A DNA stretch of 64,000 nt from NCBI GenBank assembly GCA_034401135.1, contig JAWZSP010000004.1:992001-1056000 (forward strand). Reading direction: 5' to 3'. A program made the position numbers and the translations under genes. The notes below the pieces were generated by a model. That model was given only the letters and a program-made list of their open reading frames with translations, was not told the DNA's origin and searched no databases. This document shows, in pieces, positions 11,215 through 22,612 of the stretch (its first letter is position 1; the number at the start of each line of letters is the position of its first letter). This DNA comes from Volutella citrinella. Taxonomy: Eukaryota > Ascomycota > Sordariomycetes > Hypocreales > Nectriaceae.

Positions 11215-12677
11215 ATGGCGGCGAGACTAAAACTTTCGTCGTTCTCCTTGTTGCCCACACTCTGGAGACTCTCGGCGCCTTCCAATTACTGTCCCCGCCT
11301 ACTCACCTCCGCTCCTCAAGCTTCCATCCCACTATCGAGACGCTGCTTCACGGTGACATCCGCCGCTGCTGCCATGCCGAGCGCCCGCGAGAAAGTCCAC
11401 GATGCCTGGGTCGGTGGCAAGGGCCCCGCCGGGTTCGACCTGCGAAGTGAGTGTTCTGGCTTCCCATCATGATGCGTAGATCAATTGTTGACCTTGACTT
11501 CCCCAAGGCGACACCATGACGGCTCCGACAGCCGCCATGCTAGAGGCCATCCTGGCCTGCTCGCTCTTCGACGATGTCATGCAGGAGGACCCCGTCACCA
11601 ACGACCTGGAGACGTACATCGCCGCCCGCACCGGTAAGGAGGCCGGTCTCTTCGTCCTGAGCGGCACCATGGGAAACCAGCTGGCCATGCGCTCCCTGCT
11701 CACCCAGCCGCCTCACTCCGTCATCTGCGATCACCGCTCTCACATTTATGTCCACGAAGCTGGCGGGTATGTACCCGTGGGCGTTGGCCGCATCCATATC
11801 CTAGACTGGGTTCCTTGGACTGACAACCTGTCGCAGCACCTCCAACCTCACGGGCGCCCAGATGACGCCCGTCGTCCCCAGCAACGGCAAGTACCTCACG
11901 CTCGAGGACATTGAGAGGCACGCCACTCTCGACGACGACTGCCACAGCTGCCCGACCCGTGTCATCAGCCTGGAGAACACCATCCACGGCGTCGTCACGC
12001 CGCTCGCCGAGATCCAGCGCATCGCCGCCTTTGCCCGCGAGCACGGCCTCCTCATGCACTGCGACGGCGCCCGCCTCTGGGAAGCCGTCGTCGCCGGCGC
12101 CGGCACACTACCGGAGCTCTGCGCCGAGTTCGACACGGTCACGCTGTGCCTGTCCAAGGGCCTGGGCGCCCCGGTCGGTAGCCTGCTGGTCGGCCGCGCC
12201 GCGACCATGAAGCACGCACGCTGGATCCGCAAGTCCATCGGCGGTGGGCTGCGCCAGTCGGGCGTCATCACATCGGCTGGCCGCGTGGCCATCGAGCAGA
12301 CCTTTGGCGAGGCCCCCGACGGCGCCGACGGGCTGCTCAAGTCGTCGCACGAGACGGCGCGCAAGGTCGACGCCCTGTGGACCAGCCTCGGCGGCAGGGT
12401 GACGGAGCCCACCGAGACCAACATGTGCTGGCTGGACCTCGAGGCCGCCGGGTGCAGCGACGCGCGCTTCATCGAGCTGGGGCGCGAGGCCGGGCTCAAG
12501 CTCATGGGCAACCGCCTCATCACGCACTACCAGATTGCGCAGAACGAAGACGAGGTCCTGCGCCGTCTGCGGGGTGTCTTTGAGCGCATCTTCTCCGAGC
12601 CCAAGGAGGACCTGGGCAAGAAGCGCAAGATTGGGGCCTCGAGCATGTACGTGGCTGACAAGAAGCAGAAGGTGTAG
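11215..12677 (+). CDS. L-threonine (allo-threonine) aldolase, PLP-dependent
   Basis: Three exons (11215-11446, 11508-11766, 11837-12677) encode 443 residues. Threonine aldolase (GLY1 family) cleaves L-threonine/allo-threonine to glycine and acetaldehyde. The motif FDLRSDT is rebuilt across intron 1, the family's N-terminal signature, and the predicted PLP lysine is K271 in LSKGLG. Introns have GTGAGT and GTATGT donors. The first about 55 residues are Arg/Ser/Ala-rich without acids, suggesting a mitochondrial presequence; an internal ATG at 11374 (before PSAREK) would give a shorter cytosolic form and an upstream in-frame ATG at 10918 a longer one. The C-terminus is Lys-rich (KKRKIG ... KKQKV), unusual for the family. 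Confidence 0.92.
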
Positions 12678-13455
12678 ATGGTGCTTACAGGAGTTTGGGT
12701 CGTGTACGGATAATGGGATGATTATCCATATAAATACCAGGGGTCTAAGCCAATGGAGAGAAGGATGGCACGACAGAGACTAAGCAACAAAGGAGATGAA
12801 GGCAAGGAAAGCTTGCTCATCAGAGTATTATCCTACCTAGAGTGCCCTCGACTGTGACAGTATCTCTACAGCAAAGCGGCCACACAACTCGGACCCAGTT
12901 GAAACAGACGATGCTATGGGCTGAACAATAATGAACTTTATTCGAATCATCGCACATACATTTCCTCCCATGTTATTCCCCGTACTTTCACTGGCATTTG
13001 CGCCGTAGGTTATGCACACACAGTTGTTGTCTCGGGGCCGGGCAACGGGATAACCAGAATCACGGCTCGAATGTAATAACTGGTTTCACTTTAAATTGAC
13101 TTCATGACTGCATGAATGAAAGTCGGTTTCTTTCCAACCATGACCCGTTTCAATTTTTCCCGTCGGCCATGTCCACTGAGACACTGAGCAACAGGCTGTT
13201 TCTTTTGCAATCCTTTGCACAACCCATCCTCCAACTGCTATCAAGCCGATGGAATCACCTCAGACCACCAGCTCTTTCGCCATCTTATTTGCGTTTTTGC
13301 TTTCCCTGCTCCGCACTCGCTGACGGGCGCTGACATGCGTTCAACTTCTGCCTCAGGCACCGCGAGTCAATTGACAGACTCTCGCTTCCATACTTGGGAC
13401 TTGCAATGAGCAACCAAGCCTCATGGCATAACTTGATATCCTACCAAATTACCGA
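12678..13455. other. Intergenic region upstream of Tse2-like gene
   Basis: AT-richer than its neighbours; it holds the aldolase 3' region and a possible promoter. No gene is seen. Confidence 0.45.
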
Positions 13456-14139
13456 ATGGCGCAAAGATTCTCGATTCCCGGTCTTATTGAAGTCTTTAAA
13501 CAGTTCCCCAAGGAATTGTTTCGCGTGAACAATGGTCCGTTGGTAACTATCCGTGAATGGTCGCCCAGGCGGCCTATCTACGACATTGCTGTGCAAGAAG
13601 GGTTGGTGAAGCCAAAGGCTCTTGACCCGTCGAGTTACGCTGGTAAGCTTCAAAGTCACATATCCCGTGATAGGCTCATCTAAAATGACGCTGTCCAATA
13701 TTAGCCCCCAATGGCGCTTCTATGCGACCCAACTCGCCCTATCAGCAGTCGCTCGTGTCATGGCGGGCCCGGGGCGATAATATCCTGGTCTACGCGATTC
13801 CTAAAGGTGAATAAGCTTACTTTCAGCGAACAACACTTCAAAATATGCGCATGTGCTGAGCCCGCCGGTGCACAGGGACCAAGATCCCGGACGAGCTTCT
13901 CCTCGTCCACGAGCGATCAGATCATTACTCACTACAGCCTGGGAAAGAAATGACGTTCAATGGTAGATTCCTTTGCACTTGGACCCGAGACACAAGCTGA
14001 TTGCGCGGCAGACCTCAACTTGAGATTAACACGATTCTTTGTTGAGAACGCTCGAACTTATACCAAGGAGCAGTGGCTTGAGGCATACCCAGAGGCTACG
14101 GAGGAATCCAACTTCACAAAAGACAGACGGCGCAGATGA
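13456..14139 (+). CDS. Tse2-like ADP-ribosyltransferase toxin-domain protein
   Basis: Four exons (13456-13642, 13705-13806, 13876-13962, 14012-14139) encode 167 residues with every join in phase and no internal stop, so the gene looks intact. The family call rests on a recognisable order of short motifs: an N-terminal LFRVNNGPL near residue 22, PNGAS at the first join, LVYAIPKG before the second intron, LLVHERSDHYSLQP in exon 3, and an Arg/Thr-rich KEQWLEAYP segment in exon 4. These recur in small fungal proteins assigned to the ADPRT/Tse2 family, named after a type VI secretion effector of Pseudomonas. There is no signal peptide. Introns are 62, 69 and 49 nt. No immunity partner is visible beside it. 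Activity and role in the fungus are unknown. The family assignment is from memory. Confidence 0.75.
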
Positions 14140-15390
14140 CGCGACAAGGCGTGCCATGACCGCCACTGGAGGGTTGAGCGAGGTGGCTCTGGCTCTGGCG
14201 AGTTGCCACCCGACGAGGACCAGTTGGAAAGGCGCTTGAACTGGGCATTGGCTGGTCTTACTCTTGTTACACATACATTCTACACACTTTAGTCCCAGAT
14301 GAAGATACAAGACACAACCAACTCCACTCACCCTCTTCAACAAGAAAATGCCGTTTCCTGCAGCTGTCCCGAGGCCGGGGTCATGCCGCCCCGCATTTTC
14401 ATGATCAACCAGCCCCTCCCCCGCATCGACGCTCTCGGGGACACTGCGACGAAAAAGGGCCGACCAGCGTCACCACTCTGTCATATCTGCCTGTTAGCCT
14501 GGTTCGATACAGGGCACGCCGCTTGCCGACCGATCTGCGAGGAGACTAATCGGTGCACCTTCTCTGCTTGGAAATGCGGGGTGTTAGCCTAACCCTTTTC
14601 TCATGACAGTGGTGTGGTGTGATGTCTCTGGACCAAAGTTAACAAACGGCCAAACCTCCAACGGAGCAGAGATCGGATGTCTGGCTTGTATCCCGCATCG
14701 AGTGGCGCTTCTTTGTATGAAACAAAACGTCCGACTTGTTGGAACCAGGCGGGGGTGGCTCGTAAGTCGACCATCGAGGACAAATGTGCAGAGGGCAGCG
14801 CCGAAGCGAACGAGCGCCCCCCAGTTAGTTGGCCAAGTAGACAAAGGCCCGAATCCCGGCATCTGGTCGCTCCGCAGCGTCGCGTCGTGCAATGGAAACA
14901 TGCATGCCTCAACACACCCACAGTCCCCGGCCCATCGCAACATACTCTCGGGGTACCCGCTGCGGGAAACAAGGCGGGGAAACCTCGAAACTTGCCTCTT
15001 GTTGGCCGGATGCTGCGGAGTTGCGGTACCGGTGCGCAGCCACGTGGGGGAAACCGATGACGAAGGCGTCGCCAAAGACCGACTTGGCGAGTGATCGACC
15101 GAGCGCCATGATCATCATCGCCTGCGCCCAGCTTTTCGCATCCCAGCTTTTTTGGGTCTTGGCTGGCCGATACATGCCGAAGGGGAGGTGGTGGGTGTCG
15201 TGGAGCTTCTCGGCGTTTTGATGTGCGCGCAGCCATGTCGTCCCCTCCCCAATATGTGTGCTGCCATGATGTATAAGACGCCTGCTCCCCTGTAGGCGAA
15301 ACATTTCTGTGATGCGACGATCCAGGCCCCGTGTGCAGAACCCACGATTCGCTGCAAGATAGAACCGCGGAACGTCGCTCAATTGAATCA
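14140..15390. other. Long upstream region of the trehalase gene
   Basis: 1.25 kb without a convincing gene; open frames on both strands have no recognisable product. Three stress-response-element-like pentamers (AGGGG near 15182, CCCCT at 15242 and 15287) and a TATA-like TATAAG at 15272 lie within 210 nt of the trehalase ATG. Confidence 0.45.
15272..15277 (+). promoter_or_regulatory. TATA-like element of trehalase gene
   Basis: TATAAG, 119 nt upstream of the ATG at 15391, between two CCCCT motifs. Confidence 0.35.
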
Positions 15391-17579
15391 ATGGCGGCCC
15401 TGAGACACGTCTTGGCCTCTGTCCTGGCAGCAGTGCCTGCAGTGTCGGCGCTCTACATCAATGGCTCCGTCATCGCGCCATGCGACTCGCCCATCTACTG
15501 CTATGGCGACATGCTAGCACAGATTAGCTTGGCCGGTCCCTTTACCGACTCCAAGACGGTTGTCGACCTGTGCGTCGCCCAATTGAGCCCCTTTGCGTAC
15601 TATGAGTTTTGTAGTGTCCTGCTAACTGTCGCAGACCTGCGCGCAAGAACCTCAGCGAGATTCAAGCAGGCTTTGATAAACTAGAGAAGCCTCTCAGCAA
15701 CAACTCGGCGCTCCATGACTTCCTCGACGAGTACTTCGGGGATGCCGGCGGCGAGCTCAAGGAGGTGCCCCAGGACCAGCTTAAGACCGACCCCGTCTTC
15801 CTGGACAAGATTGACGACTCGGTCATCAAGGAGTTCACTAACAAGGTCATTGACATATGGCCCGACCTGACGCGCCAGTACGCCGGCGATTCTAACAACT
15901 GCACCGACTGCCCCAACAGCTACATCCCCATCAACCGCACCTTCATCATCGCCGGTGGACGCTTCCGCGAGCCGTACTACTGGGACTCGTACTGGATCAT
16001 CGAGGGCCTGCTCCGCACGGGTGGCGCCTTTGTCAATATTACCAAGAACCAGATTGAGAACTTCCTCGATTTCGTCGAGACGTATGGCTTCGTCCCCAAC
16101 GGCGCCCGCATCTACTTCCTAAACCGCTCCCAGCCCCCGCTGCTGTCGCAGATGATCAAGGCCTATGTCGAGCACTCGAATGACACCGAGATTCTCGACC
16201 GCGCGCTGCCGCTCCTCGTCAAGGAGCACGAGTTTTGGATGAATAACCGCAGCGTTGAGGTGAAGCAGGGTGACAAGACTTACAAGCTAAACCGGTATGA
16301 TATCTCGCGCTTCGTGCACATTTCGCAGGACATAGTACTAACAGGAGCCAGTTACAACGTAGAGAATACCCAGCCTCGTCCCGAGTCGTACAAGGAGGAT
16401 TACATCACGGCAAACAACGAGTCGTACTATGCACCCGGTGGCATCATTTATCCCCAGCAGGAGAAGCTGAATGACACGCAAAAGGCCAGGCTCTACGGCA
16501 ACCTGGCGACTGGTGCTGAGAGCGGCCTGGACTACACCACGAGGTTCATTGCCCGGCCGGCCGATGCCCTCGAGCACAAGTACTTCCCGCTGCGCTACAT
16601 CAACTACATCGATATGGTCCCCGTCGACCTCAACTCCATCCTGTACGGCAACGAGATGGCCATCTCCGAGTTCTACAACCTGACCGGCAACAACTCGGCC
16701 GGCCGCGAGTGGGCAGGCGTTGCCGCGAACCGCAGCGAGGCCATGCACGCCCTGCTGTGGAACGAGACGCTGTTCAGCTACTTTGACTTCAACCTCACGT
16801 CCAGCTCGCAGTACACATTCTACCCGGCCGACAAGGACTCCAACAAGTACGACAAGCAGGACGCCCCCGCGGGCCAGCAGGTCCTCTTCAACGTGGGCCA
16901 GTTCTACCCGTTCTGGATGGGCTCGGCGCCCGCCTACCTCAAGAACAACCCGTACGCGGTCCTCAAAGCCTACCGCCGTATCGTCAGCTACCTCGACGAT
17001 CGCCAGGGTGGCATCCCGGCGACTAACATCGACACGGGCGAGCAGTGGGACCAGCCCAACGTGTGGCCTCCCTTTATGCACATCCTCATGGCCGGCCTCC
17101 GCAACACGCCCGCGACGTTTGGCGACGACGACCCGTCGTACAAGGGGGTGCGCGACCTGTCCCTCCGGCTCGCGCAGCGGTACCTGGACTCGACGTTTTG
17201 CACCTGGTACGCGACAGGTGGCTCGACTAAGGACACGCCGCAGCTGCAGGGGCTCAAGGAGGAGGACGTGGGCATTATGTTTGAAAAGTACGCCGACAAC
17301 GCTACCAACCTGGCGGGCTCGGGCGGCGAGTACGAGGTCGTCGAGGGCTTCGGGTGGACAAACGGCGTGCTCATCTGGGCTGTCGACACGTTTGGTAACC
17401 AGTTGAAGCGCCCGGACTGCGGCGACATCAAGGCCGCAAATGTTACCGCCAAGCGTGACCTGAGCGCCGTCATGATGGACAGGTGGGATGCCAGCCGGGT
17501 CAAGAAGTTTGGGCGCCGGCGTAGGATGGAGGAGGAGAAGAAGAAGAAGAAGAAGCGCAGCGCGGGTTGGAGGAAGTAG
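15391..17579 (+). CDS. Secreted GH37 trehalase
   Basis: Three exons (15391-15569, 15635-16294, 16352-17579) encode 688 residues. It hydrolyses alpha,alpha-trehalose to two glucose. An N-terminal signal peptide (about residues 1-20, ending AVSA) and many N-x-S/T sites point to secretion or the wall, as for fungal GH37 acid trehalases rather than cytosolic neutral ones. Signature 1 is GGRFREPYYWDSY (the usual leading Pro is Ala), signature 2 is QWDQPNVWPP. By position the catalytic acid is D340 in ESGLD and the base E606 in GGEY, before EGFGWTNG. The second intron (57 nt, branch TACTAAC) is a multiple of three without a stop, so retention would insert 19 residues. The C-terminus is an extreme Lys/Arg-rich tail. 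Confidence 0.93.
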
Positions 17580-18541
17580 GAGAGTGTGGCGAGTGGTTCT
17601 TCATCATGCTGGGAATTGGTCGGGTCGATGGAGTGTATAGTTTTCCCGTTTTCCTGACATCTTGTTCATATTGTTCATAATATCGATTTCTCTTCTCGAC
17701 ATGTCAGATACTTGTCTTTGACCGTTCATGTACACTAATTGCGTGAAGCCTCAACTTCATCCCAGCTACATGGAAGTTCATCGCATTGCAGCCTATATTT
17801 TTCGTATTCACCACTCCAGTCAGCCACAGCAGCAGAATCTAGGGACCGGATGTGTCCGACCGCCGAGATGCACCGCCTCCCGATGGCCGACCCGGACCAA
17901 CCCCGTCGTCCTATCATAGGACCCGTCATGGCAACCGTGCCACATCGCGTTTTTCGTAAAAGAGGCGTCGCCCAATCGCATCCGGTCGCGAGGTGGCAAC
18001 GCCCCAGGGTATTGGGGCTGGAGCCCGAAACTGGAGATGGAGCAAGCTGCCCGCCTAATAATTGAACAGTGCCCTGACGGGACAGCCTAGCGGACTGCCT
18101 GTCTCCCACCTAATTACGGCACAGGCACTTGCGCCTAATATTCGCCAAGCCACTGACGCTGTCAGCGCAGCCCGGTCGCCCCACCTCGCCCTTCAAGGAC
18201 CCAATCGTGTACTGATACGACGAATGCGAGGCGTCAACTCAGGGCAGGATCGGGCAAGGCGGTGCCGTGCAGTCACACAGTCATGGTGCATGAGCTCACG
18301 AGACGGGCCAGGCGCGGTGTTCTATGCGACGGATGCAAACAACATCACCATGGAGGATCTATATAAACCTTGACTCCCTCCCGATGAATTATAGAACTAT
18401 TCCAGACACGCATTGATACATACACACACATTTAAAGCATCCAAGACAGTTCAACACTTACTTGTCAATCCATCCCAGCATCTCCCTACAACCCTGCCTT
18501 GTCTCCAAGACCAACAAATTGAAACCCCCACAACCGCAAAC
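17580..18541. other. Intergenic region, trehalase to YbjQ-like gene
   Basis: Trehalase 3' region followed by the promoter of the next gene. No coding region is supported. Confidence 0.45.
18360..18367 (+). promoter_or_regulatory. TATA box of YbjQ/DUF74 gene
   Basis: TATATAAA, about 180 nt upstream of the ATG at 18542. Confidence 0.5.
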
Positions 18542-19070
18542 ATGGGATTCGGATCTTCCAACAAGGACCAGCAGCAGAAGCAGAAGCAGCACGAGGTTGC
18601 TGACATTCCCCCCCAGATTTCCGACCTCCACTGGTGAGCCCATCCATGCAAAAGACATCCAGTCCCCACTAACACGCAAGCGCAGCTACACCGAGACTGG
18701 CGGCATCGTCACCACCACCATGATGGACCTCCCCGGGTACCGCGTCAAGAAGGTGCTCGGGGCCGTCTACGGCATCACGGTCCGCTCGCGCAACATCGCC
18801 GCCGGGCTAGGCATGGTCATCAAGAGCCTGGCGGGCGGGGAGCTGCAGTGGTTCACGTCCATGATCTACCAGTGCCGCAACGACTCCATCAGCCGCTGCG
18901 TCGACGAGTGCCGCAACCGCGGCGGCAACGCCATCATCTGCCTGCGCTTCGAGACAGCGGACCTCGGTGGCTTCGCCCAGGCTGCCGCATATGGCACTGC
19001 CTGCATTGTCGAGAAGCTTCCTGACGGGGATGCCGAGGCTACTCAGCTCAAGGCCAGTTCCTCGATGTGA
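18542..19070 (+). CDS. YbjQ/DUF74 (UPF0145) family protein
   Basis: Two exons (18542-18633, 18686-19070) encode 158 residues. The core contains TTTMMDLPGYRVKKVLGAV, then SRNIAAGLG near the middle and GGNAIICLRF towards the end, the order seen in bacterial YbjQ/DUF74 proteins, small pentamer-forming proteins annotated as putative heavy-metal binding but of unproven function. A Gln/Lys-rich N-terminal extension (about residues 7-17) is added. Cysteines in the CRNDSISRCVDEC segment could bind metal, which is inference. There is no signal peptide. The strong TATA box suggests inducible expression. Confidence 0.85.
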
Positions 19071-19778
19071 GATGCTACGGTGCATTCCATGGTGGGTGTA
19101 TTCAGTTGGGTCTGGTCGACATGGCCATTCGGATATAATTTGCAGATGATTTCTTTTCTCTTTTCACAGCACACATAGACGCGGGGAGGAGACGACAAGG
19201 GATTGTACTAGATTTTAGCAGCAAGATACCAATTGATTTCGCATCTTTCTACTTGAAATGCCTCTTATCGGCGCCTACATAGATTGCAATTGTCCTCATG
19301 CCGTCATGGAGTGATGCTCACTCGAACTCTTGCCCGATCCGGCCACTGCTTACAGGTCCCTGGCGGGGTGTGGGGCACTGGAGAGCCCCATGCAAGATGC
19401 AAGACCCTGGGCGGCCCGAGGAGACGGCAGCTCCATGCGCTAATCCGGACCTTAGGGGCTTATGTCATCCGGAACTAAGGTGTCGTCACGTCTCCCGATG
19501 CGTGCTTCAATACCATGAGCACCGACCACCATCCCATCGCTTCAACACCCGGCCCCCATCCTTTTGATAACACCTATTGTCCACCCGAAGGAGACACCCA
19601 AACGAACCCCGCTCGCCTCGACCCGTGCCTGCGGACGACTGTCCTTCCCTCAACCGTCGCTCCTTCCGACAATATGCCACAGTCGCTTCCTCCTCAGTAA
19701 ACACACACACCAACTTCGGCCCGCCTCCCGCATTGCGCAGACGAAGAAGCATTGCCAAAAACACACAACCACGTCACA
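19071..19778. other. Intergenic region upstream of dipeptidyl aminopeptidase gene
   Basis: 3' end of the DUF74 gene and a C-rich, G-poor leader (about 19510-19778) before the next ATG. No gene is seen. Confidence 0.45.
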
Positions 19779-22612
19779 ATGGCTCCCGACATCATCGATC
19801 TCGAGGGCGCCGAGCCGCGCAGGTCGCAGGACTCGCTGTCTTCCGCCTCGACCACGAGCCTTGTCTTCGAGAGGATACAGGAGAAGACGGAGCTCGACGC
19901 CGAGCGAGAGAAGAACCCCCGCGCTTTCGATGATGAGGACCCCCTCAATGAGGCGGCGGATGACCTCGAAACTGGACCTTTCCTTGGCCCCGGTGCCTCT
20001 CTTCACCGGAAGCCCATGGACAAGGGCCTGCGCCGCATCCTCATCATCGTCGGCGTCATCTTCGTCGGTGGATGGGTCGCTAGCTTGTTCATTTTCATGG
20101 CTTCCCGCCCCAAGGGGGCCGATCTCGATCATGATCCAGACGCCTCCTCCAGGGGTTCCGGGAAGCCTCTTGAGGTTGACCAGCTGTTCAACGGCTTCTG
20201 GCAGCCGACTTCCCACAGCATCACCTGGGTACCCGGTCCCAACGGCGAGGACGGTTTGATGGTCGAGGTGGCCGCTTCAGGAAAGGACTACATGGTTGTC
20301 GAGGACGTTCGCATGACCAAGGACACCATGACTACCGGCGACGAGAGCACCAAGATTGCTCGCTCGCGCACGCTCATGCAGAAGCAAGACTTCGAGTACG
20401 GCGGCCAGGTCTATCGCGCCGAGTGGGTGAGCGCCAGCCCCAACCTGAACAAGGTCCTTATCGGCATCAACGTCAAGAAGAGCTGGCGCCACTCCTTTAC
20501 GGCCATCTACTTCATCTTTGACGTCGGATCCCAGAGTGTCGAGCCGCTTGTGCCCCTCCAGACCAACGCCAGGGTCCAACTGGCTACTTGGAGCCCCCAG
20601 AGCGATGCTGTTTCGTACACCTTGGACAACAACCTCTACATCCGCCGCCTCAACAACAAGCAGGATACCATCCCCATCACCAAAGACGGCGGTCCCGAAT
20701 ACTTCTACGGAATCCCAGACTGGGTCTATGAAGAAGAAGTCTTCAGCGGCCGTAGCGCAACCTGGTGGTCCGAGGACGGCACCTATCTGGCCTTCCTCCG
20801 TACCAACGAGACTGGCGTGCCAGAGTACCCCATCCAGTACTTTGTCTCCCGTCCCAGCGGCCAAGCGCCCGAGCAGGGTGAGGAGCTGTACCCCGAGGTC
20901 CAGCAGGTCAAGTACCCCAAGGCAGGCACCCACAACCCCGTCGTCGACCTGCAATTCTACGACGTCAAGAAGGGTCAAGTCTTTTCGGTACCCGTAGACG
21001 GCGCATTTGAGGATGACAACCGCATCATCAACCACCTCATCTGGGCCGGTGACAAGGTCATCGTCAAGGAGACCAACCGCGTCAGCGACATCCTCAAGGT
21101 CATCCACATCGACGTGCCCGCCCGCAAGAGCAAGACGCTAAACACCATCGACGTCAACAAGATTGACGGTGGCTGGTTCGAAATCTCCAACAAGATGACT
21201 TACATCCCGGCCGACCCCAACAACGGCCGCAAGGAGGACGGCTATGTCGACGTCGTCATCCACGACGGAAACGAGCACCTTGCCTACTTCACGCCCCTCG
21301 ACAACTCGGAACCCATCATGCTCACCTCGGGCGACTGGGAGGTGGACAATGCGCCGGCGGCCGTCGACCTCGTCCACAACGTCGTGTACTTCACCGGCAC
21401 CAAGGAGTCCCCCATCCAGCGCCACGTCTACTCGGTCAAGCTCGACGGCTCCGACATGACGCCGCTTACCAATACCTCGGCCGAGGCATACTACGGAGCC
21501 TCCTTCTCGGTCGGGGGCGGGTTCGCGCTGCTCTCGTACCAGGGCCCCAAGATCCCCTTCCAGCGCGTCATCTCCACCCCGTCGAGCGGGCTCGCCTACG
21601 ACCGCCTCGTCGAGGAAAACGCCCGCCTGTCGGAGCGCGCCCGCAAGTACGAGCTCCCGCTCCTGACGTACGGCACCATCGACATCGCCGACGGCGAGCA
21701 GATCCACTACGTCGAGCGCAAGCCGCCGCACTTCAACCCCAAGAAGAAGCACCCCGTGCTCTTCCACCAGTACTCGGGCCCCGGGTCGCAGTCCGTCACC
21801 AAGAAGTTCGGCGTCGACTTCCAGTCCTACGTCGCCGGCGCCCTCGGCTACGTCGTCGTCACCGTCGACCCGCGGGGCACCGGCTTCCGCGGCCGCAAGC
21901 ACCGCGTCGGCGTCCGCGACCACCTCGGCGTGCTCGAGGCCGAGGACCACATCTCCGCCGCCGCCGAGTTCGCCAAGCGACCCTACGTCGACGAGGACCG
22001 CATCGCCATCTGGGGCTGGTCCTACGGCGGCTTCCAGACCCTCAAGACGCTCGAGAAGGACGCCGGCCGCACCTTTAGCTACGGCATGGCCGTCGCCCCA
22101 GTCACCGACTGGCGCTTCTACGACAGCATCTACACCGAGCGCTACATGCGCACCCCGCAGGACAACGCCGACGGGTACGATGCCACCGCCGTCACAAACG
22201 CCTCCGCCCTCGGCGCCAACAAGCGCTTCCTCATCATGCATGGCGTCGCCGACGACAACGTCCACTTCCAGAACTCGCTCACCCTCCTCGACCGCCTTGA
22301 CCTCGAGGGCGTCGAGAACTATGACGTGCACGTCTTTCCGGACAGCAACCACGGCATCTACTTCCACAATGCCAACCGCATCGTCTATGACAGTAAGTTT
22401 GAGTTGCAGACCCCCTGGCCATTCACCAGGCAGACTTTCCCCCGTTTTCTAGTTCTGGTGCTGACATGGATAACCCTCCAGAGCTGCGGAACTGGATCAT
22501 CAACGCCTTCAACGGCGAGTGGCTCAAGATCAATGATCCCAAGCCCAACACCGACAAGAAGGAGAAGGAGAAGAAGGAGAAGCGCCAGCTCGCGGACGCC
22601 CCCGTGGTCTAA
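19779..22612 (+). CDS. dapB: Dipeptidyl aminopeptidase B (S9B, DPP-IV-like, type II membrane)
   Basis: Two exons (19779-22392, 22482-22612) encode 914 residues. It removes X-Pro or X-Ala dipeptides from N-termini and belongs to the vacuolar-membrane DapB/Dap2 group. An acidic cytosolic N-terminus (1-85) precedes one transmembrane segment (about 87-108), a beta-propeller region, and the alpha/beta-hydrolase domain. The catalytic triad is visible: S748 in GWSYGGF, D826 in ADDNVH, H858 in SNHGIYF, with spacings of 78 and 32 residues identical to human DPP-IV. The second exon encodes the last helix plus a Lys/Glu-rich tail ([11 protein letters not shown]). The ATG context is CACAATGG. Confidence 0.95.

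Noticed and set aside
14480..14530. tRNA-like B-box (GGTTCGA) motif
   Set aside because: No matching A-box or cloverleaf could be drawn; one short motif is not enough.
14601..15236. Overlapping open frames on both strands before trehalase
   Set aside because: Arg/Cys/Pro-rich, no family resemblance, and position fits a promoter.
16338..17081. 247-codon frame antisense to trehalase
   Set aside because: Mirror of trehalase exon 3; no domain and valine-rich composition.
21138..22367. 409-codon antisense frame within dipeptidyl aminopeptidase
   Set aside because: Complementary to the catalytic domain of dapB; Val/Gly/Asp-rich composition is typical of antisense frames to C-ending codons.
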